This document shows, piece after piece, positions 9,751 to 19,265 of a stretch of 64,000 nt of DNA. How positions within the stretch are numbered: the stretch's first letter is position 1; every line of letters starts with the position of its first letter. The stretch lies in the NCBI RefSeq assembly GCF_010091945.1, contig NZ_WVIE01000016.1:1-64000 (forward strand). Direction: 5' to 3'. A program made the position numbers and the translations under genes. Below the pieces are notes generated by a model. The model was given only the letters and a program-made list of their open reading frames with translations. It was not told the DNA's origin and did no database searches. Source of the stretch: Myxacorys almedinensis A (lineage in GTDB: Bacteria > Cyanobacteriota > Cyanobacteriia > Leptolyngbyales > Leptolyngbyaceae).

Positions 9751-10755
9751 ATGATGCCAATTGATAATTCACCCTCCTCTTGCCAGTTCTGCTCTGTGAT
9801 TTCTAAAACCAGCGGCGAAGATCCGATCGGCTCAGTCGAACCGAGTGACTACTGGCTGGTGATGGAAATGCCGCTTCCGTGGGTGCCTCAGCGTTGGTTA
9901 GAGAATCCAACGTTGCAGCCAATTCTGATGCAAATTCGGAGTATGAGAATTGAGCATGAAATCAAGTTAAGAGTCATGGCGATCGCGCCCGATCATCAGT
10001 ACTCTCAACCCGGATTGACCCGTGTGCTGTTTTACCGCCGTCCTGCACGGTTGTTTGCTCAGTTTGAGAAACAGGAATTTCTGATTCCCGATGCAGAAGT
10101 GGGTCACTTCACCACGACGCTCCTGAAGCATTTGCTTGATCAGCAATCTTATGACCTTTCACAGTTCGATCGCTATCAGCAAGACACAAGCCACATCCAT
10201 GAGTTGATGATCTGCACCCACGGCAATGTGGATGTTGCGTGTGCCCGGTTTGGCTATCCCATTTATCAAACGTTACGCCAAGACTATGCTGCTGTGTCCA
10301 ATGGGCAGTTGCGCGTATGGCGAGTCAGCCATTTTGGTGGACATCAATTTGCCCCAACCTTGGTAGATTTACCAGAAGGACGCTACTGGGGACATTTAGA
10401 ACCGGAGATGTTAGATCTGTTGGTTCATCGGAACGGCTCTGTTGCTGGATTGCGTCCCTTCTATCGCGGCTGGGCAGGACTCGGCAAGTTTGAGCAAATC
10501 GCTGAGCGAGAAATTTGGATGCAAGAAGGCTGGGATTGGCTTACTTATGAAAAATCGGGGTGCGTTCTAGCGATCGATGAAAGCAATGAATTGTGGGCTG
10601 ACGTGCAGATTGATTTTGTGAGGCGCAATCTCCCCTGTGCCTACAAAGCTAGAGTCGAGGTCAATGGTTTTGTGATGACTGCTCATGATTCTGGTAAAAC
10701 TCCATCCTTCCAAGAAGTCAAGCAATATCACGTTACCCACCTCGTGCGAGTTTAA
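9751..10755 (+). CDS. Sucrase/ferredoxin-like family protein
   Basis: Protein of 334 residues of the thioredoxin-fold 'sucraseferredoxin-like' family. Visible marks are an N-terminal SSCQFCS cysteine pair, the central CTHGNVDVACARFGYPIY, and RVSHFGGHQFAPTLVDLP followed by a GRYWGHL segment. In related proteins these cysteines and histidines bind a [2Fe-2S] cluster. The family is found often in cyanobacterial siderophore loci; a role in reducing or handling ferric siderophore is plausible but is inference. A second ATG lies one codon after the first (9751/9754). It is the last gene of the run that starts with the TonB receptor. Confidence 0.82.
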   Translation: MMPIDNSPSSCQFCSVISKTSGEDPIGSVEPSDYWLVMEMPLPWVPQRWLENPTLQPILMQIRSMRIEHEIKLRVMAIAPDHQYSQPGLTRVLFYRRPARLFAQFEKQEFLIPDAEVGHFTTTLLKHLLDQQSYDLSQFDRYQQDTSHIHELMICTHGNVDVACARFGYPIYQTLRQDYAAVSNGQLRVWRVSHFGGHQFAPTLVDLPEGRYWGHLEPEMLDLLVHRNGSVAGLRPFYRGWAGLGKFEQIAEREIWMQEGWDWLTYEKSGCVLAIDESNELWADVQIDFVRRNLPCAYKARVEVNGFVMTAHDSGKTPSFQEVKQYHVTHLVRV

Positions 10756-10797
10756 GGAACTCCTCTCTTTTTCCTGCCTCTCCCACTCACAGGCACA

Positions 10798-11425
10798 TCA
10801 TCCATTGCGATTTCGATAGAGCAGATACAGAAAGCAGGGAGCACCGACAACTGCGGTAATCACTCCACAAGGTAACTCAGTTGGAGCAAACAATACACGA
10901 CCCAGCAAATCTGCCATCGTTACAATTAGGCTACCGATGAGAGCCGCTGTTGGAAACAGTCCTTCGTGGGTGGTGGGTCCTACCAGTTGACGAGCAAGAT
11001 GGGGAGCCATGAGTCCAACAAAGCTGATCGTGCCTGCAACCGCCACACTCGCTCCGGTTAGCGCAACACTAATCAACAGCCCCGCTGTCACTCCACTCGA
11101 CTGCCTAACCCGTATACAATATCGCTCCCTAGATTGAGCAGATTTAATTCACGAGAAAGCAGCCAAGCAAACGGTAGAACAACAAGTAACCAAGGAAGTA
11201 ATGCCCCAACGTGTTCCCAGCGACAGCCGTAGACGCTACCTGCTAACCAAATTAAAGCTTGGCTGACATTGAGAATATTACCAAAAGTAATCATCAGTGT
11301 GGTCAGTGCAGACGCGATCGCGCTAATAGCAACCCCGACTAAAATTAGCCGAGTTGGACTACTGCCCTGATCCCACGCCAGCAAATACACAAGCAACGCC
11401 GCAGCTAACGCTCCAACAAACGCTC
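10798..11425 (-). pseudogene. FecCD-type iron-siderophore permease, frameshifted and 5'-truncated
   Basis: Two minus-strand frames together encode the C-terminal half of a FecCD/BtuC permease. The upstream piece reads GALAAALLVYLLAWDQGSS through [19 protein letters not shown] and stops; the downstream piece continues [19 protein letters not shown] and [21 protein letters not shown] to the normal C-terminus. Joining them needs one extra base near 11092-11096 (TG instead of TGG restores EW-TAGLL), so a 1-nt deletion is likely. The N-terminal half is missing and the coding sequence runs directly into an AraC-type gene near 11425. It must be non-functional. Confidence 0.85.
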
Positions 11426-12004
11426 CAGATACATTTGCTTGATCACACCCTGATAAGGACAATCTAGCATTTGCTGTAAAGCAAGACGCATGGCAGGTGT
11501 AATTGTGCGGACTGGCGAAAACGGGAGCGCTTCATCTCGTGCTAGCATCCGCTGTACCTCAGACGGCAAAACATCTAATTGATCACCGATAAATGCCTGC
11601 AACTGTTCTGGTTGCAAATGAATATCAACTTCTATAGTCGTTGCGTAAGCTAGCCCTTCAAAATGACCACCCGGCGAAACTAGACCCGCGAGGAAATGCT
11701 GACCTTGACTGATCTGCACTCCATTCGGGCATCGAAACCCTGATGAGAGGTTAAACATCCATTCTAGATAGCCAGTTTCTCCGGGCGGGATGCAATTGAC
11801 AACCAAATCATCCTTGAGTTAATAGTGATGAAAAGTCAAATCAATTCCATTGCGGAGTTCAATGTCCCGCTTATAGCCTTTGCCTAACAGCAACGGACAT
11901 TCAGCAATGCGATCGCTTGCATCCTGTGGATCAGCTTGATGTGCCTGTTGACGACTAACCTGCCAAAGGTCATCACAAACTATGTCAGACAGTACACTCG
12001 CCAT
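11423..12004 (-). pseudogene. AraC-family regulator, internal stop and C-terminal loss
   Basis: From ATG 12004 the minus strand encodes an AraC/PchR-like N-terminal domain (MASVLSDIVCDD..., GKGYKRDIELRNGIDL, FHHY), then an in-frame TAA at 11821-11819, after which the same frame continues as LKDDLVVNCIPPGETGYLEWMF and ITPAMRLALQQMLDCPYQGVIKQMYLE. A CAA-to-TAA change explains the stop. After MYLE the homology ends and FecCD sequence starts in another frame, so the two DNA-binding helix-turn-helix motifs are gone. PchR-like regulators of this type activate siderophore uptake genes in cyanobacteria; this one is dead. Confidence 0.82.
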
Positions 12005-12047
12005 GTTGTAAGTTTTGCTGGAAATATCATTAAGGTACAATAGCTCA

Positions 12048-12086
12048 ACTCAACCACTATGCACTGAAAGTGCATAGTGGTTGAGT
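12048..12086. repeat. Perfect 18-bp inverted repeat with 3-nt loop
   Basis: ACTCAACCACTATGCACT at 12048-12065 is exactly complementary to 12069-12086, with loop GAA. It lies 44 bp upstream of the AraC pseudogene start, between that gene and the divergent broken binding-protein gene. There is no T-run on either side, so it is not a classical terminator. It could be an operator, an IS200/IS605-type end, or a repeat family of this genome. Confidence 0.9.
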
Positions 12087-12182
12087 ATCCTGGCGATTTT
12101 AGGTATGGGAAAGTCCAAAGAGACGTTATGAATGCTACCCTGAATGACCTAGAAAACCACCTTGTCAACACTTTATGAAGCG

Positions 12183-12489
12183 ATGAAAAAACAGCGATAT
12201 CGGCTAGCGTTTTTATTCGTGGCTTTTTCTTTGTTAATCCTTTTTCTTTGTTAATCATTGCAGCTTGCTCTCAAGCTACTATCTCGAAACCTCATCCCTC
12301 CCTGAAGTCTTTTGAATGTCAAGTCATTCAGCATAGCTCTGGTAAAACCTGTGTCCCACTCAATCCCCAGCGAATTGTTGCCTTGTCACCTGAAACTTCG
12401 CTCGATCCTCTGATAGCACTCGGTATCAAACCGATTGGTTTTGCATCTTACAACAACAAAGGGCAAGAAGTTCACTATGGGGTATCTTT
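12183..12489 (+). pseudogene. Siderophore-binding lipoprotein (FhuD-like), N-terminal remnant
   Basis: ATG 12183 starts a signal peptide (MKKQRYRLAFLFVAFSLLI) that is thrown out of frame by a 17-bp tandem duplication. Past the duplication, another frame reads IIAACSQATISKPHP (lipobox AAC) and CQVIQHSSGKTCVPLNPQR, IVALSPETSLDPLIALGIKP, IGFASYNNKGQEVHYGVSF, which is the start of a ferric-siderophore binding protein. Homology then ends near 12487 and DUF1636 coding sequence follows. About two thirds of the gene is missing. Confidence 0.8.
12223..12256 (+). repeat. 17-bp tandem duplication inside signal-peptide coding sequence
   Basis: CTTTTTCTTTGTTAATC occurs at 12223-12239 and again at 12240-12256. 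Removing one copy restores a continuous frame MKKQRYRLAFLFVAFSLLI-IAACS. It is therefore the frameshifting lesion of the binding-protein pseudogene. Confidence 0.92.
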
Positions 12490-12861
12490 TTCTGTCAATC
12501 TTGCTGTTTCTCTGAAGATCATCCTGAAGGTCAACCTGCTGATGGCGCAGCTTTATTAGAGCAAGCCAAATCGAAGCAGACTCTTCGATCGATATTCGAG
12601 TCCAGCCTGTGGGGTGCTTGTGGGATGGCGGTTGCTTTGCAGTTGCGCGAATGCGCTAAACGCGCCTGCGTCATTGCCTTCACTGCTCCCAACAAATCCA
12701 CTTATCTTTTCAGTACGATTCCAACTGAATGCGCCTCAGACTTGATTGAATTTGCTGAGAAATACATTCAAAGCAAAACAGGGAATATTTCGCATCAACA
12801 GTTTCCTGAAGGGCTGAAAGAGGTTGCGATTACCCTTCGGGAACTGCGAAGCAACCGCTAA
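12490..12861 (+). pseudogene. DUF1636 metal-binding-like protein, broken
   Basis: The plus strand encodes DUF1636 features spread over two frames: CQSCCFSEDHPEGQPADGAA near the start, then DIRVQPVGCLW in a shifted frame near 12594-12626, then back to the first frame AKRACVIAFTAPNKSTYLF and LIEFAEKYIQSKTGNI to the stop at 12859-12861. The disturbance fits a small insertion or scrambling of about 28 bp near 12622-12652. DUF1636 proteins carry conserved cysteines and often sit beside siderophore genes in cyanobacteria; their function is not established. The remaining 78-residue frame (ATG 12625) is unlikely to be functional. Confidence 0.7.
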
Positions 12862-12889
12862 AATCCCCTACATGAAGTAGAGGCATCGT

Positions 12890-13156
12890 TCAGGAGATCT
12901 GCTGCTGACGGTGCTGAATCGCCTGAAGAGGGAGTCCAGTAGTGCGGCTGATCAAATCGATCGTCATTCCTTCGCGCAAAAGATTCAGCGCAATTTCTTG
13001 CCGTTCTGCTTCCCGCCCTCGTTCGAGTCCCTGTTCGACACCTTCTCGTAGAATCGCTTGGTAAGTGACAGACTCCTGCATCACGTCTCTCCTGATAATT
13101 TGTGCAATCACTGCTGTCTCAAATTTTAGCCCAGCGAGGATGTAAGTCGCTGCCAT
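12890..13156 (-). pseudogene. C-terminal fragment of Rpn-family nuclease/transposase-like protein
   Basis: An 88-residue frame, MAATYILAGLKFETAVIAQI then RRDVMQESVTYQAILREGVE and an amphipathic tail, matches the C-terminal part of the Rpn/PD-(D/E)XK 'recombination-promoting nuclease' family common in cyanobacteria. The full proteins are about 250-300 residues; the nuclease domain is absent and the 70 bp upstream do not encode it. It ends 43 bp before the clpC 3' end (13199). Probably a remnant, possibly still translated. Confidence 0.65.
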
Positions 13157-13198
13157 TGCCTCTATTGAGCAATGTCTATCGCAGCATTGATCTAACGC

Positions 13199-15649
<2,451 letters not shown>

Positions 15650-16227
15650 CGGGACGTTCTCCACTAGCTATGTCTGCTGGGCAAATGCCAGACCAGACGA
15701 AATCTGTTACGGTGGGTCTCACTCGTAAATTTTGTTGTAGTTATGTATCTACTTTAGAGACGGATCAGAGGAGCAACTAGGGAGGAAAACCGCCTGAGGA
15801 AGGGGGAAAACCGCAATAGAGCACAAGGCAAATCAACGCAAAGAGAACATTGTGTAATAGAAATTACATGGAAACCAAATCGAAACTAGATTACGTAATA
15901 GAGACAAGAACTAATGTAAAAATGACTGCTCAGTATTATTTAACCATCTTTTAGAATGCAAGCTAGAGCATGGTTTTAAGATCATAGTTTCAAGATCATG
16001 GATCTAGAACCACAGTTTCAAAATTGTGCTTTCAGTGTCGTTTTAAACGCATACATTTGATGTCGTAGGTTCGGAATTATTAAATTAGTTTGTCACTTTC
16101 TTAAGAAAAACAAGAGCAAGTTATATACTGCGAATGCTAATAGAATCTGTTCATATTCTGAATAGCAGATTGATCAGATCAGTTACAGTTGAGCAAATTT
16201 TTAACTATAGTTTTGGGAGACCTTAGT
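15650..16227. other. Intergenic region between clpC and GlsB-like gene
   Basis: About 580 bp without a supported gene. The stretch 15970-16050 is mildly repetitive (related AAGATCAT and TTTCAA words occur several times). The AT-rich part upstream of 16228 probably holds the promoter of the GlsB-like gene, and the region next to 15650 that of clpC; no precise signals could be assigned. Confidence 0.5.
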
Positions 16228-16491
16228 ATGAACATTATTGCGTGGGCAATTTTAGGAATCGTAGCAGGCGCGATCGCAAAGCTTCTCTATCCGGGGCAGC
16301 AAGGTGGCGGCATTCTTAGCACTATGATTCTCGGCATCGTTGGCGCATTTTTGGGAGGAAGCATCGTCACGCTGCTCACGACAGGAACGATCGCGCTCAA
16401 CTCTCTACCCGGCATTCCTGGCGTAATTGTTGCCATCTTGGGTGCGATGCTAGCAATTTTCCTGTGGGGCTTGGTGACGCACTCTGCCTAA
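16228..16491 (+). CDS. GlsB/YeaQ/YmgE family small membrane protein
   Basis: Small protein of 87 residues with three hydrophobic segments: IIAWAILGIVAGAIAKLLYP, STMILGIVGAFLGGSIVTLL and VIVAILGAMLAIFLWGLV. The GIVAGAIAKLLYPGQQ-GG motif is the hallmark of the YeaQ/GlsB ('transglycosylase-associated') family, which is stress-linked in many bacteria but of unknown activity. ATG 16228 is chosen because GGGAGA stands 7 bp upstream; an in-frame earlier start at 16189 has no such site. A terminator-like hairpin follows at 16697. Confidence 0.88.
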   Translation: MNIIAWAILGIVAGAIAKLLYPGQQGGGILSTMILGIVGAFLGGSIVTLLTTGTIALNSLPGIPGVIVAILGAMLAIFLWGLVTHSA

Positions 16492-16696
16492 CGGAAGCCC
16501 ACTCCCCGCCGCTAGGAAAATTCTTGCCAACGGCAACCTGCGGCAGTGCGTTTTTGCAAAGGTATCTAGAGCAATGTAAAAGTTCCGTAAAATCCCTGAC
16601 TCAACTTATAAAGTTTCTAAGTTAGATTGCGGCTAGTCTCCTCAGGGATGCTGAGGACGACTCCGCTTTCGGGGGTGATCACCAGGGTTCATTAAG

Positions 16697-16756
16697 AAGT
16701 AGAGATGCGATCGCAAGAGGCTGACATCGATCAGCAGATTGGCGTCTCTACTTTTT
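16697..16756 (+). terminator. Probable terminator downstream of GlsB-like gene
   Basis: AAGTAGAGATGC (16697-16708) pairs with GCGTCTCTACTT (16742-16753) with one G-T pair, followed by TTT; an inner GCTGA/TCAGC hairpin lies in the loop. It stands between convergent genes. A second hairpin (CCTCAG-GGATG-CTGAGG, 16640-16656) lies upstream. No gene is seen in 16492-16696. Confidence 0.55.
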
Positions 16757-16769
16757 ACCGCCAGTCTTT

Positions 16770-17612
16770 CTAAAAATGAAAGGGTACGATCGCCATTGGC
16801 ACAACCGCCATCAGCAACCACAGCCAGGGCATGAAAGACGATTCAGGGCTAGATTCTGACTCATCTAACAACGCTTCGATCCGCTCGGTTAGGCGGTTTT
16901 TGACAACCGCACTGCTAAACGCCGCGCACAAATCATCTGGCTCGATCTGAGAAGCGCTCACAACCGACAGCAGCGCCTCCGCCAACAGCAAAGGGTCAAC
17001 CCGTTGAGCCGCCCACCGATCGGCACGCAGTTCTCGCAATATCAGTAATTCTTGCCACAGGGCTTCGGTCTGGGGTAGCCAAGCCGTTAACCGGCGCAAC
17101 CAGCCCAACCAAAAAAACCAGAAGGTATCTCGGTAGTGGGCATGGGCTTCTTCGTGCATCAACACCACGTCTAGATGACGGGGATCGAGCGTTTCTAGTA
17201 ATCCCTGGCTAATGACTAGCTCAGGCTGCCAGAATCCGATTTGGGCAACAAACGGCGTGGGTTGAGCTAGCAGCCGAGCCGACACCCCTTGCACGTCGTG
17301 CTGAGGCATATCCCGAACGCGGCGTAGCGATCGCAGGGCATCCTGTCCTCCGTTCACCGCTAGCCCAAGCCCCACTGCTAAAAAGCCAACGGCGATCGCA
17401 TAACTCCCCCAGCCTTCCCACCAGCGCACCATCTGCCCTTTGGGGCCCATGCAGAGAATCGCGATCGCGCTCATCATCACCAGCAGCGGCGAAAACAGAA
17501 AGACGCCTAACGTCCAATTCCACCGCCGCGTCCACTGCTCAGACGACGCCTTCCAGGTAAACCGCACCGCGATCGCAGTGCTGAGCGCGAGCATTAACAA
17601 CACTAAATGCAT
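16770..17612 (-). CDS. petP: BlaR1/M56-type membrane metalloprotease, PetP-like
   Basis: Membrane protein of 280 residues. Hydrophobic segments at the N-terminus (LVLLMLALSTAIAV), near 35-55 and 70-90, and at the C-terminus; between them a cytoplasmic zinc-protease domain with HEEAHAHYRD (HExxH) and ELRADRWAAQ supplying the third ligand. It lacks the penicillin-sensing domain of BlaR1. Its start codon overlaps the stop of the BlaI-type gene by one base (TAATG), so they form an operon, and petJ lies divergently next door. In Synechocystis the homologous PetR/PetP pair controls the cytochrome c6/plastocyanin switch, with PetP degrading PetR when copper is present; orthology here rests on family plus position. 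Confidence 0.82.
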   Translation of the reverse strand: MHLVLLMLALSTAIAVRFTWKASSEQWTRRWNWTLGVFLFSPLLVMMSAIAILCMGPKGQMVRWWEGWGSYAIAVGFLAVGLGLAVNGGQDALRSLRRVRDMPQHDVQGVSARLLAQPTPFVAQIGFWQPELVISQGLLETLDPRHLDVVLMHEEAHAHYRDTFWFFWLGWLRRLTAWLPQTEALWQELLILRELRADRWAAQRVDPLLLAEALLSVVSASQIEPDDLCAAFSSAVVKNRLTERIEALLDESESSPESSFMPWLWLLMAVVPMAIVPFHF

Positions 17613-18031
17613 TACTTTTCCTCCCTAGCTTGGCGAACTGCCTTCAGACGTTGTGCGATCGCGTCAAGCTGTTCGACGCTGGCTTGATCCAAACTGTCGG
17701 CAAATGCTGCCACCACATCGGCATTGCCCACCGCAAGAAACTGATTAAGCTGCTCGTAGGCTTGCAAAGCTCTCGCTTGTGCCTGGGAAATCCGAGGTCG
17801 CCAGGTAAACGAGCGATTTTGCTTATCGCACAGCAGCCATCCTTTGGTAGTTAAGCGATTGAGCACCGTGGTCACCGAGGTGTATGCCAATTCCCGATCT
17901 GGGTCAGCCAAGATTCGATCGTGGACATCTTTCACCGTGACGGTTTCGAGTTCCCAAACGATCGCAAGAATTTCAGCTTCGAGGGGACCAACCGAGAGGT
18001 GTTTTGGGCGATGGTCGGGAAGAGGAGCCAT
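17612..18031 (-). CDS. petR: BlaI/MecI/CopY-type transcriptional regulator, PetR-like
   Basis: Protein of 139 residues from ATG 18031 (MAPLPDHRPKHLSVGPLEAE); a TTG start at 18058 would add nine residues. A winged helix (EAEILAIVWELETVTVKDVH, TSVTTVLNRLTTKGWLLCDK) is followed by the C-terminal dimerisation helices of the BlaI family. It is transcribed together with the protease gene (one-base overlap) and divergently from petJ with 283 bp between. In Synechocystis, PetR represses petE and activates petJ under copper limitation and is removed by PetP. The same role is inferred here. Confidence 0.85.
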   Translation of the reverse strand: MAPLPDHRPKHLSVGPLEAEILAIVWELETVTVKDVHDRILADPDRELAYTSVTTVLNRLTTKGWLLCDKQNRSFTWRPRISQAQARALQAYEQLNQFLAVGNADVVAAFADSLDQASVEQLDAIAQRLKAVRQAREEK

Positions 18032-18314
18032 GACTTCGTTAAAACCGGCTAAGAACAATCTGCTTTCTAGCGTAGTGGAAAGTGAGCGGTTTTATCCGAG
18101 AGACCTCACGCTTTAATGGCAGATTGGGGTTCAACCCCTGTGAATCTGTCGTGAGTCTGTTGAGAGTCTGTTTTATCCAATCCTTGAGGTGCTGCTACCA
18201 AGACATCAATGCCTTAGCCCGGTCAAGCTTGGCTGAGTTTTACAACGTGTCTTTTGACGAACAAAATCTCTTGACGACAGCATAGGAGAGTAAGTCGATC
18301 CTAACCTTTGAGAC
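18032..18314. promoter_or_regulatory. Divergent petR-petJ control region
   Basis: This 283-bp region must hold promoters of both the petRP operon and petJ. Visible elements are a spaced GTGAG/CTCAC inverted pair near 18085-18110, a CAAGCTTG palindrome near 18225, and a direct repeat TTTGACGA / CTTGACGA near 18255-18278. Which of these, if any, binds PetR cannot be told from sequence alone. Confidence 0.45.
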
Positions 18315-18665
18315 ATGAAAAGATTTCGCCCGATGAGAACACTCGTAACGACAGCCATTCTATTGATCACTTTTATCAGCCTGTTTACCGCCCGACCAGC
18401 CTTAGCTGCCGATAGCGCAGTGGGTGCCAAGATTTTTTCGGCAAACTGTGCCGCTTGTCACATGAAGGGCGGCAACGCTGTAAACCCTGCAAAAACGCTT
18501 AAAAAAGAAGCACTAGCTCAGTATAGTAAAGACACCCTAGACGCGATCGTTGCTCAAGTCACCAACGGCAAAGCGGCAATGCCAGCCTTCAAAAGTAAGC
18601 TCAACGCTGATCAAATCGAGTCGGTAGCAATGTATGTGTTAGAAAAAGCTGAGCAAGGCTGGTAG
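18315..18665 (+). CDS. petJ: Cytochrome c6 precursor
   Basis: Precursor of 116 residues. Signal peptide [20 protein letters not shown]... with cleavage after ARPALA, placing the mature 86-residue protein in the thylakoid lumen. The haem site is CAACH and the axial methionine lies in [10 protein letters not shown]; the C-terminus VLEKAEQGW is typical. It carries electrons from cytochrome b6f to photosystem I, replacing plastocyanin when copper is scarce. The divergent PetR/PetP-like genes beside it fit this copper control. No plastocyanin gene (petE) is in the window. Confidence 0.96.
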   Translation: MKRFRPMRTLVTTAILLITFISLFTARPALAADSAVGAKIFSANCAACHMKGGNAVNPAKTLKKEALAQYSKDTLDAIVAQVTNGKAAMPAFKSKLNADQIESVAMYVLEKAEQGW

Positions 18666-18706
18666 TTCTCATAACCGTCGGGAGTGTTTGCAGCAGGATG
18701 TTTAAC

Positions 18707-19213
18707 ATGAATCATAACAACCCTAAGGGTGCGTTGCCGTTGAGGTTCAGCGCAGCGCTGATCACCGTTCTCAGCGCTTTAGTTGCTGGGCAGGGTAGCA
18801 CCAGTGAAATGCCCGCTCTAGAACACTCCCATTCAACCCAACCGACTGCCGCCCATGTCCACAGCAAGCTAGAGATTCCAGCAGGAATACTTGTCCCCGC
18901 TGTCGATTTAGACATTGCTCCTGATCCGATGGGCGGCTGGAATGTGCAGGTCAAGGTTAAGAATTTTGAGTTTGCGCCAGAGCGGGTCAATCAGACTAGC
19001 GCCGTCAATGAGGGTCATGCTCATTTATATGTCAACGGCAAGAAAGTAACGCGACTGTATGGATCTTGGCACTACTTAGACAAGTTGCCTACTGGGCCGC
19101 ACAGTGTCACCGTTACCCTCAACACCAACCGCCACGAAGATCTCTTTTACAAGGGCAAGCGCATCGAAGCAACGAAACGATTTATTGTTTTTCCGGCGGG
19201 GGCGGGGCATTAG
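18707..19213 (+). CDS. Conserved secreted His-rich protein of unknown function
   Basis: About 168 residues from ATG 18707 (MNHNNPKGALPLRFSAALIT); ATG 18698 is the alternative. An N-terminal hydrophobic stretch suggests export. Histidines cluster after it (ALEHSHSTQPTAAHVHSK). The main body looks like a beta-sandwich: DIAPDPMGGWNVQVKVKNFE, NEGHAHLYVNGKKVTRLYGS, WHYLDKLPTGPHSVTVTLNT. I do not recognise a defined activity. The gene follows petJ by about 40 bp in the same direction, and the His pattern would suit metal binding, so a link to copper handling is possible but is inference. Confidence 0.75.
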   Translation: MNHNNPKGALPLRFSAALITVLSALVAGQGSTSEMPALEHSHSTQPTAAHVHSKLEIPAGILVPAVDLDIAPDPMGGWNVQVKVKNFEFAPERVNQTSAVNEGHAHLYVNGKKVTRLYGSWHYLDKLPTGPHSVTVTLNTNRHEDLFYKGKRIEATKRFIVFPAGAGH

Positions 19214-19265
19214 CGAATTGGGTGTCATGTAATAAGATCCGTTAAAGGTGAGTATCGGACGACAG

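Noticed and set aside
12890-13156. A complete small gene of the Rpn family
   Set aside because: The nuclease domain of the family is absent; only the C-terminal part is present, so it was listed as a fragment.
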